From contig JAPDJB010000100.1 of NCBI GenBank assembly GCA_029259285.1, positions 1-12,146 of the forward strand: DNA of 12,146 nt. Reading direction: 5' to 3'. How positions within the stretch are numbered: position 1 is the first letter of the stretch; every line of letters begins with the position of its first letter. The notes beneath the pieces are model-generated. The model saw only the letters and a program-made list of their open reading frames with translations, ran no database searches and was not told the DNA's origin. The translations under genes were made by a program, and so were the position numbers. Positions 7,386 to 12,146 of the stretch are shown one piece after another. This DNA is from Candidatus Bathyarchaeota archaeon (GTDB taxonomy: Archaea; Thermoproteota; Bathyarchaeia; TCS64; B23).

Positions 7386-8942
7386 CCTCTCCAAGAGGAT
7401 CTCCAGAAGGGAGAGGAGGGGGTTGAGAAGCGTTGATAGGGGGCCTAAAGCCTCCACCATCCTCCTTAGATTCCTTAAGTCACGCTCATCTAGAAGCCTG
7501 AGGAGGACGGTGAGGAGGAGGTAGAGCGTGATATAGAGGGAGGCCCCCAATAGGAGGGACAGCCAAGGAGATAGATGCAGTGAGAGCAGTAGGGGCCAGA
7601 CTACGAGGAGAACTAAACCAGCGGAGAGGTATATCTTGCCAGAGGATGAAAAGTCAACTGTGAAGCCATAGTTCCTCCATATCCAATATAGGCCATAGAA
7701 GAGGCCGAGCCTAGGGGATGCGATCAACGTGGCTATGAGGCCTACAACCCCAAATCGAGGTATGAGAATAAAGGCGAGGGGCAGACCCAACAGGAGGTTT
7801 AAGAGGCGCATATGGAGAACCACCTTTGTCTCACCCTGCCCATTGAGGAGATTAGCGACGCTCAGACCCCCAAGCCCTATGAAGAGAAAGTTGAGGAGGT
7901 AGAGGGCTAGATATCCAGAAGCCAGGCGGTAGCTCCCCCCATAGACGATCCAGACAACCTCCCTGGAGACCGCGACTAATAGCAGGGTCGCTGGAATTAG
8001 GAGGAAGGCGGAGTACTTCACAGATAGCTGGAAGGCCTCCCTCAGCATGCCACCATCCAGCTTAGAGAAGAGGGGGAAGAGAGCGGTGGTTATCGGCACG
8101 GTGAGAAGCCCTAGGAGAGCTGAGAAGTTGACAGCAGCCTGATAATTCCCCATAACATAGGCCTCCACATTGGAGGCGAGGAGAAAGCTATAGAGCTGGT
8201 TAAGCCCCATCGTGAGGAGATTCGATACAAAGAGTGGGGAACCATAGGATAGGAGTAGAGACGTCGCAGCGGAGACGTCTAGAGAGCTATTTGAGGGGAA
8301 TCTAAGATAGGGGACGATGAGGAGGAGGGCTAGGAGAGCGGAGACAGCCATCGCGAGAACATTTCCAGCTACGGCTCCAAGCGCCCCGAGACCCATCAGG
8401 ATGAGGAGTATAGAGAAGATGCAGCGGAGAATGGAGTAGACGACCGAGGTGAGGGTGTAGAGCTCCATCCTCTCGAAGCCTGTGAAGATGGCTTGAGACG
8501 TTGAGAGAAGCGTGTTGACGACGATGTAGATGGAGGCTAGCCTGATTAAGGCCTCTATAGCCGGCTCGTGGAAGAGAGATGAGATGGGGGATGAGAGGAG
8601 ATAGATGAGGAATGCTAGGAGGAGGCTCAGGAGGAGGTTTAAACCCATCCCAGCCTTCAGCAGAGATGGAACATCGCCCCGCCTTCCAGCGGCAGTATAA
8701 TATGCTATATGCCTCGTTAATCCGGCTGAGACACCTGGATCCGAGAAGAGAATCGCGATGGAGATTGGTATCATCGCCATGGAGACATGGCCGTAGGCCC
8801 TTGAGCCTATCAGCCTCGCGATGAGGATGACGGCTAGAGCCGAGAAGGCGGTGGAGAGAAACTTCCCTATCAGTAATATGAAGGCACCCCGCGCCGAGCG
8901 CTTCAGATATCCTTCAACATCCCCTGACAGTGATCTCCCCAT
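7371..8942 (-). CDS. Multi-pass flippase, polysaccharide biosynthesis/export type (MATE/MVF superfamily)
   Basis: A 523-residue polytopic membrane protein with about 12-14 hydrophobic helices spread along its whole length. The N-terminal pattern (ARGAFILLIGKFLSTAFSAL, then ARLIGSRAYGHVSMAMIPIS, and FSDPGVSAGLTRH) is that of Wzx-like lipid-linked oligosaccharide flippases (PF01943/PF13440). In archaea such proteins are thought to flip dolichol-linked glycans for N-glycosylation or other surface polymers; the actual substrate is not visible here. No glycosyltransferase lies beside it, which is unusual for Wzx in bacteria but common in archaea. The start ATG at 8942 has no useful Shine-Dalgarno spacing, but a TATA-like TCTAAAAT lies about 25 bases upstream, which suggests a leaderless message. 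Its stop overlaps the FdhD-like gene by 15 bases in convergent orientation. Confidence 0.82.
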   Translation of the reverse strand: MGRSLSGDVEGYLKRSARGAFILLIGKFLSTAFSALAVILIARLIGSRAYGHVSMAMIPISIAILFSDPGVSAGLTRHIAYYTAAGRRGDVPSLLKAGMGLNLLLSLLLAFLIYLLSSPISSLFHEPAIEALIRLASIYIVVNTLLSTSQAIFTGFERMELYTLTSVVYSILRCIFSILLILMGLGALGAVAGNVLAMAVSALLALLLIVPYLRFPSNSSLDVSAATSLLLSYGSPLFVSNLLTMGLNQLYSFLLASNVEAYVMGNYQAAVNFSALLGLLTVPITTALFPLFSKLDGGMLREAFQLSVKYSAFLLIPATLLLVAVSREVVWIVYGGSYRLASGYLALYLLNFLFIGLGGLSVANLLNGQGETKVVLHMRLLNLLLGLPLAFILIPRFGVVGLIATLIASPRLGLFYGLYWIWRNYGFTVDFSSSGKIYLSAGLVLLVVWPLLLSLHLSPWLSLLLGASLYITLYLLLTVLLRLLDERDLRNLRRMVEALGPLSTLLNPLLSLLEILLERLTPR

Positions 8943-8963
8943 CCTCTATGAGAAGTTTCAGGG

Positions 8964-8971
8964 ATTTTAGA
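8964..8971 (-). promoter_or_regulatory. Putative TATA box of the flippase gene
   Basis: The minus strand reads TCTAAAAT, centred about 25 bases upstream of the ATG at 8942. That spacing predicts transcription starting at or next to the start codon, in agreement with the missing Shine-Dalgarno site. Confidence 0.4.
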
Positions 8972-8985
8972 TTCACCCCAATTAA

Positions 8986-8999
8986 GGGATTTCGATCCC
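8986..8999. other. Perfect hairpin with TTCG loop
   Basis: GGGAT (8986-8990), TTCG (8991-8994) and ATCCC (8995-8999) form a 5-bp stem with a UUCG-type tetraloop. It lies in the 220-base gap between the flippase and zinc-ribbon genes, upstream of the flippase TATA-like box. The stem is too short, and without a following T-run, to call a terminator. Confidence 0.35.
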
Positions 9000-9026
9000 C
9001 GTTATGCTTAAACTATAAAGAGGAAT

Positions 9027-9041
9027 GGAGGGAGGGAGGGG
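9027..9041 (+). other. G-rich intergenic tract, possible G-quadruplex
   Basis: The tract GGAGGGAGGGAGGGG has one GG and three runs of three or four G separated by single A residues, all within the gap before the zinc-ribbon gene. It could fold as a two-layer or bulged quadruplex, or be an accidental purine stretch. No start codon lies at ribosome-site distance, so it is not a Shine-Dalgarno element for a visible gene. Confidence 0.3.
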
Positions 9042-9050
9042 AGTTTAACG

Positions 9051-9057
9051 CTTTATT
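9051..9057 (+). promoter_or_regulatory. Putative TATA box for the zinc-ribbon gene
   Basis: CTTTATT, preceded by GTTTAACG, is one of several AT-rich blocks in a gap that otherwise has purine-rich and mixed sequence. Transcription would begin near 9080, which coincides with the ATG of a 25-codon ORF and lies about 80 bases before the TTG of the zinc-ribbon gene. A second candidate, AACTATAAAG at 9011-9020, lies further upstream. Confidence 0.3.
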
Positions 9058-9079
9058 CCCCAGACATAGATGTCCATCG

Positions 9080-9157
9080 ATGCCTCTTGGATCACCTTTG
9101 AAAATCCTAGAGATCGAATGGGAGAATCTTGACGTATTCCTTGAAAGGAGTCTCTGA
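9080..9157 (+). CDS. Possible short leader ORF upstream of the zinc-ribbon gene
   Basis: ATG at 9080 opens a 25-codon frame (starts MPLGSPLKILEIEWE, ends FLERSL) that stops at 9157, five bases before the TTG start of the next gene. The ATG is where transcription is expected from the CTTTATT box, so it could be read as a leaderless message. The same frame is open upstream to an ATG at 8930, but that longer form would overlap the flippase start on the other strand. No homology is recognised, and it may well be chance. Confidence 0.22.
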   Translation: MPLGSPLKILEIEWENLDVFLERSL

Positions 9158-9162
9158 AAAGG

Positions 9163-10020
9163 TTGAACCGCTTCTTAGAAGCCCTTCTACCAGGGGAGAA
9201 GATGGAGGTGGAGTCGACTGGAGACCTGGTTAGATGCCCTAGTTGCCATGAGATGGTTCCGAAGACGCTCTACTGCCTCAACTGTGGATACCCCCTATAT
9301 AAGGTCGAATTCGAGGAGGAGGCAGCTGAGGAGGAGGTGGAGATGGAGGAGGAAGAGGCAGAGAAGGAGGAGGCCCCTCTAGAGGCGGAGAAGATTGAGG
9401 AAGAGGGTGAGGGAGGCGGCGAGGAGGTAGAGATGGCGGAGGTCATCGAGGCCACTGAGGAGGGAGGTGAGATATTCAGGCCTCCCCCACCCCTGGAGGA
9501 GGTTATGAGGGAGGCAGCGAAGAATCTCTCCATCAGGATGAGAATGGTGAAAATGCTACTAAAGGGAGAGATGAAGGAGGAAGCCTTCAAGCGGCTTCTA
9601 AGCCACTACGTGGAGAGAGGTGAGAGATGGCTCTCCGAGCGGAGGGGACTACTGGAGAGGCGTAGAGCACAGCTGGAGGAGCTGGAGGAGAAATTGATGG
9701 AGGCTAGGATGAAGCTGGAGGAGCTGGAGATCAGGAGGGCTATAGGCGACGCCTCCGAGGAGGAGTATGAGGTTAAGGCTCCAGCCTACAGATGGGACGT
9801 GGAGAAATTAGGCGACGAGGCGGAGCGACTTAAAGCCGAGATCGGTTACCTGAAGGGGCTTTCAAAAGCGATGGGCATGAGCGATGAAGAGTTGGAGAAC
9901 TCCATAGGGGAGATGATGAAAAACTTGGAGGAGCTGCTGAGCGAGGGTTCAATAACTCAGGAGACCTATGAGAAGGCTGAGAGAGCTTTAGAGGAGATCC
10001 TTGATATCTTAAAAGGGTAG
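9163..10020 (+). CDS. Zinc-ribbon, acidic-linker, coiled-coil protein with SHOCT-like repeats
   Basis: A 285-residue soluble protein. A zinc ribbon formed by CPSC (25-28) and CLNC (38-41) is followed by a very acidic low-complexity linker (about 50-103), a short proline run (107-110) and a long helical, coiled-coil C-terminal half (115-283). Three segments share the pattern G-x3-[EQ]-E-x-[FY]-[KE]: GEMKEEAFK (135-143), GDASEEEYE (195-203) and GSITQETYE (262-270). They resemble the turn of SHOCT modules. The architecture recalls archaeal proteins annotated as CdvA-like or zinc-ribbon coiled-coil proteins; no enzymatic motif is present, so a scaffold or adaptor role is more likely. The start is TTG at 9163, with AAAGGAG about 12 bases before; ATG at 9202, preceded by GGGGAG, is a good alternative and keeps the zinc ribbon intact. 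Function unknown. Confidence 0.75.
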   Translation: MNRFLEALLPGEKMEVESTGDLVRCPSCHEMVPKTLYCLNCGYPLYKVEFEEEAAEEEVEMEEEEAEKEEAPLEAEKIEEEGEGGGEEVEMAEVIEATEEGGEIFRPPPPLEEVMREAAKNLSIRMRMVKMLLKGEMKEEAFKRLLSHYVERGERWLSERRGLLERRRAQLEELEEKLMEARMKLEELEIRRAIGDASEEEYEVKAPAYRWDVEKLGDEAERLKAEIGYLKGLSKAMGMSDEELENSIGEMMKNLEELLSEGSITQETYEKAERALEEILDILKG

Positions 10021-10025
10021 AGAGG

Positions 10026-10045
10026 GTCAATTATATATAATTGAC
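10026..10045. promoter_or_regulatory. Perfect 20-bp palindrome containing a TATA box
   Basis: Half-site GTCAATTATA is followed directly by its exact reverse complement TATAATTGAC. The centre TATATA lies about 35 bases before the ATG at 10072, as expected for the TATA box of the small basic gene, with transcription starting near 10060. The full dyad symmetry suggests an operator where a dimeric regulator could block TBP binding. It begins only six bases after the zinc-ribbon stop codon, so a role at that gene's 3' end is also possible. Confidence 0.6.
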
Positions 10046-10071
10046 ATGAGTTCTTCTTTCTGGGCGTCATC

Positions 10072-10326
10072 ATGAAGGGGCTGAAATATACGCTGAAGCC
10101 TGTTGAGAGCAAGCCGAGAAGGAGATATAGAAGGGGAAGCAAATATGATCCTATCATAGATGCATTTCTGGAGTCGGATAAGGATATCGTGGAGGTGGAG
10201 GTTAAGGGTAAGAATCCAAACTATGTGAGAATGCAGCTAAACAAGAGAATAGAAGCGCGTGGTTTGAGGGATAAGGTGAAGACGTCGGTCATCAACAACG
10301 TCCTCTATCTGGAGAGGGTTAGATAG
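10072..10326 (+). CDS. Small basic conserved-type protein of unknown function
   Basis: An 84-residue protein. The N-terminus is rich in lysine and arginine (KPRRRYRRGSKY, 14-25), followed by a short helix (DPIIDAFLES), a strand (IVEVEVKG, 39-46), a helix (NPNYVRMQLNKRIEARGL, 48-65) and a final strand pair (VKTSVINNVLYLERV). The predicted alpha-beta-alpha-beta order with a basic tail suggests nucleic-acid binding, but no named domain is recognised. I have an impression of similar short proteins in other TACK archaea, not verified. It has its own promoter inside a perfect palindrome, no clear Shine-Dalgarno site, and a T-run after the gene, so it seems to be a separate transcription unit. ATG at 10072 is the only sensible start. 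It is too small and too well-formed by codon use to be dismissed as a chance ORF. Confidence 0.72.
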   Translation: MKGLKYTLKPVESKPRRRYRRGSKYDPIIDAFLESDKDIVEVEVKGKNPNYVRMQLNKRIEARGLRDKVKTSVINNVLYLERVR

Positions 10327-10335
10327 TTCTACACC

Positions 10336-10340
10336 TTTTT
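10336..10340 (+). terminator. Oligo-T terminator after the small basic gene
   Basis: CCTTTTTC begins about 10 bases after the stop codon. Archaeal RNA polymerase can stop at T-runs without a hairpin, and the position between two separate same-strand units fits. Confidence 0.4.
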
Positions 10341-10387
10341 CTCAATCCATAAAATGTTTTAAGGTAGGGGAGGAATCTAACTTAGCG

Positions 10388-10705
10388 ATGATTATAGACC
10401 TCCCCACCCTCCTCTCGAATCCGGCGGTTAGATCTACGGCCATAGGCGGCGTCATAGGATACGCCTCAGGCTACGCCTTAAAGAAGGTGGGGAGGATCAT
10501 CCTCCTATCCCTCGGCTCCCTCCTCATGATCCTACAATATCTCCAGTGGGAGGGGGTTATCACCATAAATTATCGGGCGTTGGAGAGCTTCCTCTCATCC
10601 CTCCTCTCCAGGGCGGTGGAGCTGCAGGATGTGATTCTCGAAGCGTCGAATCTACTTGGCTTCGGCTTCGCCTCCGGCTTCGCCCTCGGCCTCTATAAGG
10701 GTTAA
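10388..10705 (+). CDS. FUN14 family membrane protein
   Basis: A 105-residue membrane protein with the FUN14-family (PF04930) pattern: a glycine-rich helix GGVIGYASGYALKK (20-33), a second hydrophobic segment IILLSLGSLLMILQYLQWEG (37-56), an amphipathic middle, and a C-terminal GFGFASGFALGLYKG (91-105). The length is normal for prokaryotic members. Eukaryotic FUNDC1 is a mitochondrial mitophagy receptor; the role of archaeal and bacterial homologues is not known. ATG at 10388 is preceded by GGGGAGGA at 10367-10374, a little distant (13 bases), and by AT-rich ATAAAATG/TTTTAAGG boxes at 10350-10364 that could start a nearly leaderless message. The stop codon shares bases with that of the convergent M24 gene. 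No functional link to its neighbours is evident. Confidence 0.82.
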   Translation: MIIDLPTLLSNPAVRSTAIGGVIGYASGYALKKVGRIILLSLGSLLMILQYLQWEGVITINYRALESFLSSLLSRAVELQDVILEASNLLGFGFASGFALGLYKG

Positions 10706-11901
10706 ACGGAGATCACGAGGCTCTCCAAGTCTCTCGGATAGTATGTGACCCTCTCCGCTCCATCCTCGGTGATCAACACCGTATCCGAATGTCTGAACCC
10801 TGCGAAGCCAGGTATATAGATTCCAGGCTCACAGCTCACCACCATCCCAGGTTTAAGTGGCTCCTCGTTGCCTATATCGAGCCATGGAGGCTCATGGCCG
10901 TCTAGACCTATGCCATGACCCGTGTGATGGCGCATATAATCTCCATAGCCGGCGTCGACGATGATCTTCCTGGCGGCCCTGTCAACGTCGCAGCATCTCA
11001 CCCCTGGGGCCATCGCCTCTAGGGCTGCCTCCTGAGCCTTCAACATCACCTCGAAGAGTCTACGCTGCCTCTCAGATGGCTCCCCGACGATTAGTGTTCT
11101 CTCCAGCTCGCTGCTGTAGCCGCCTACGTCGGCTCCGGCTCCAGTTATGAGGACGTCTCCAACCCTGATCTCTCGTCCAATCCCTATGGAGTGGGGCATC
11201 GCCGACTTCCATCCCACCTGCCCCCTGAAGCCTGCGTAGGCTGGGGGCCTCCCCGCTCTCGTCGGCATGTACTCGACGCCGAGGGTCTTCTTCATCATAG
11301 ATGTAGCCTCCAGCGACGCCATTAGGGAGATCTCCACATCCCATAGGCCTGGAGCCGTGTATTCCTGCAGCAGCCTGTGAGCCAGATTCCCCCACTTTGC
11401 GCTCTCCCTTATGAGGGCGATCTCCGCTTCGGATTTTATGAGACGCATCTTCCAGATGATGTCTCCAGCCCTCGTGAAGGAGGCTTCAGGGAGCTTCTCG
11501 CGGAGAGGCGGCCCCACATAGCCGTAGATGCCCGATGCTCCAGCTGGGTTGTCGGCTCCCAGCTTCGCCTTGGCGTATCCCATCTCCATGAGCCATTCGG
11601 CGAAGAGATCTATTGGATGGCTCTCTCCAGGGTAGTCGAAGTATGTTCGTACTTCGCCTATGAGCCTGGTCTGATGCCGTAGGTGATCCTCCTCTAATAG
11701 GGGGCCGAGGAAGGCGAGTTCCCCCTCCCTTGGAACCAGTAGTAGGGCTGGCCTCTCGGTTGGTATGTGGATGTAGCCGGTGAGGTAGTAGATATGTTTG
11801 GGATTTGTCAGCAATAGCGCGTCGAGGTTTCGCCTCTCCAACTCCTCTCTAACCCTCTCTATTCGACGCTTATACTCCCCCTCACCGATGTAGAGTCTCA
11901 T
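10702..11901 (-). CDS. M24 peptidase-fold protein with degenerate metal site (creatinase-like)
   Basis: From the chosen start the protein has 399 residues, with an N-terminal creatinase/prolidase domain (about 8-150; NPKHIYYLTGY at 33-43) and a C-terminal pita-bread domain (160-390). The catalytic-type His in MPHSIG (H237), HHTGHGIG (H329) and SCEPG (E358) are kept. Three of the five usual metal ligands are changed: the first Asp aligns with G254 (ITGAGADVGGY), the second Asp with E265 (SSELERT instead of SDITRT) and the last Glu with S372 (FRHSD instead of RxED). The LERT motif is that of creatinase, a metal-free member. A hydrolase of a C-N bond other than Xaa-Pro peptides is possible. ATG at 11901 is chosen because AGGAG lies four bases upstream; an in-frame ATG at 11967 would place the family's usual start 22 residues in. 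Confidence 0.82.
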   Translation of the reverse strand: MRLYIGEGEYKRRIERVREELERRNLDALLLTNPKHIYYLTGYIHIPTERPALLLVPREGELAFLGPLLEEDHLRHQTRLIGEVRTYFDYPGESHPIDLFAEWLMEMGYAKAKLGADNPAGASGIYGYVGPPLREKLPEASFTRAGDIIWKMRLIKSEAEIALIRESAKWGNLAHRLLQEYTAPGLWDVEISLMASLEATSMMKKTLGVEYMPTRAGRPPAYAGFRGQVGWKSAMPHSIGIGREIRVGDVLITGAGADVGGYSSELERTLIVGEPSERQRRLFEVMLKAQEAALEAMAPGVRCCDVDRAARKIIVDAGYGDYMRHHTGHGIGLDGHEPPWLDIGNEEPLKPGMVVSCEPGIYIPGFAGFRHSDTVLITEDGAERVTYYPRDLESLVISV

Positions 11902-11905
11902 AGCA

Positions 11906-11910
11906 CTCCT
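11906..11910 (-). promoter_or_regulatory. Shine-Dalgarno site deciding the M24 start
   Basis: AGGAG on the minus strand stands four bases before ATG at 11901. The in-frame ATG at 11967 has no such site and overlaps the likely TATA region, so the shorter protein is preferred. Confidence 0.55.
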
Positions 11911-11951
11911 CGGATAATTCACTTTGGATGTTAAAATGGTGTCGACGTAAA

Positions 11952-11960
11952 GTTTTATTT
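11952..11960. promoter_or_regulatory. Putative shared TATA core between the M24 gene and the final gene
   Basis: GTTTTATTT reads rightward as a TATA-like box about 30 bases before ATG at 11986, predicting a nearly leaderless message. Its complement AAATAAAAC reads leftward and predicts a start near 11930, leaving a leader of about 29 bases that carries the AGGAG of the M24 gene. Based on spacing and composition. Confidence 0.4.
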
Positions 11961-11985
11961 CCACCATTCAGATGTAGCAGATGGA

Positions 11986-12146
11986 ATGGAGAGCTGGGAG
12001 ATGCTTATAGCGCTTTTTTTGCTCTCCCCCCTCATCCTCACCGTCCTCTCCTTCTTCGCAATATCCATCATAGAGGCTATAAGGGAGGCGAGGAGGGGAG
12101 TTAGGATACCTCGCGGGGATGAGATGCTTTCTGAATATCTTGAGGA
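11986..12146 (+). CDS. Start of an unidentified membrane protein (truncated by window end)
   Basis: ATG at 11986 opens a frame that is still open at the window end (53 codons). It begins MESWEMLIALFLLSPLI, with one hydrophobic helix at about residues 6-28 (through TVLSFFAIS), followed by a charged, probably cytoplasmic segment IIEAIREARRG and VRIPRGDEMLSEYLE. A nearby ATG at 11981 is out of frame and stops after nine codons. No ribosome site is visible, consistent with a leaderless message from the GTTTTATTT box. A run of seven T lies at 12014-12020 inside the first codons. It is too short to assign a family. Confidence 0.6.
   Translation, partial: MESWEMLIALFLLSPLILTVLSFFAISIIEAIREARRGVRIPRGDEMLSEYLE

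Noticed and set aside
8930..9157. 75-codon ORF starting inside the flippase 5' end on the opposite strand
   Set aside because: The first half has no protein-like pattern, spans the flippase promoter region and overlaps its start. Only the last 25 codons are kept as a weak candidate.
9270..9590. 106-codon minus-strand ORF rich in Ser opposite the zinc-ribbon gene
   Set aside because: It is the antisense shadow of the GAG/GAA-rich acidic linker; the serine runs are a mirror of glutamate codons.
10046..10075. Nine-codon ORF (MSSSFWASS) whose TGA overlaps the ATG of the 84-codon gene as ATGA
   Set aside because: The TATA core at 10033-10038 predicts transcription starting near 10060, after this ATG, so it is probably not on the message. 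It also has no ribosome site.
10702..11967. Longer M24 protein starting at 11967
   Set aside because: The extra 22 residues have no family resemblance and overlap the probable TATA box; AGGAG before ATG at 11901 supports the shorter form.

Overview
The window reads as a compact archaeal chromosome segment, most likely from a thermophilic TACK (Thermoproteota-type) archaeon. The grounds are the gene set: an archaeal-type B12/radical SAM protein, an ArsA/Get3-like ATPase, isoprenoid-lipid enzymes, a FUN14 protein and a zinc-ribbon coiled-coil protein. TATA-like boxes sit about 25-30 bases before genes, GTG and TTG starts are frequent, AGG/AGA arginine codons dominate, and intergenic gaps are very short. 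No rRNA, tRNA, CRISPR or mobile element was seen, so a finer taxonomic call (Bathyarchaeia or Nitrososphaeria-like) is only a guess.

Left part (1-7385), an isoprenoid/quinone-type neighbourhood. A B12-binding radical SAM protein (+) converges on an ArsA/Get3-like ATPase (-). The ATPase diverges from a UbiE/MenG-type methyltransferase (+), which converges on and overlaps a MenA-like UbiA prenyltransferase (-). That gene in turn diverges from a tight operon (+): polyprenyl diphosphate synthase, geranylgeranyl reductase-family flavoprotein and FdhD-like protein. Chain synthesis, transfer of the chain to an aromatic head, ring methylation and chain saturation are thus all represented. This fits synthesis of a partly or fully saturated menaquinone-like compound, with membrane-lipid synthesis as an overlapping alternative. 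The FdhD-like protein lacks the family's CxxC sulfur-transfer cysteines.

Middle (7371-9162): a large multi-pass flippase of the polysaccharide-export type (-), then a 220-base gap. The gap holds a UUCG-loop hairpin, a G-rich tract and a possible 25-codon leader ORF.

Right part (9163-12146): a zinc-ribbon/acidic/coiled-coil protein with three copies of a SHOCT-like motif; a small basic protein of unknown function whose promoter lies in a perfect 20-bp palindrome; a FUN14 membrane protein; an M24 peptidase-fold protein that has lost several metal ligands and resembles creatinase-type enzymes; and the start of an unidentified membrane protein running off the end.

All four convergent gene pairs overlap at their 3' ends. 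Three divergent pairs appear to share a single AT-rich core that could act as a TATA box in both directions.
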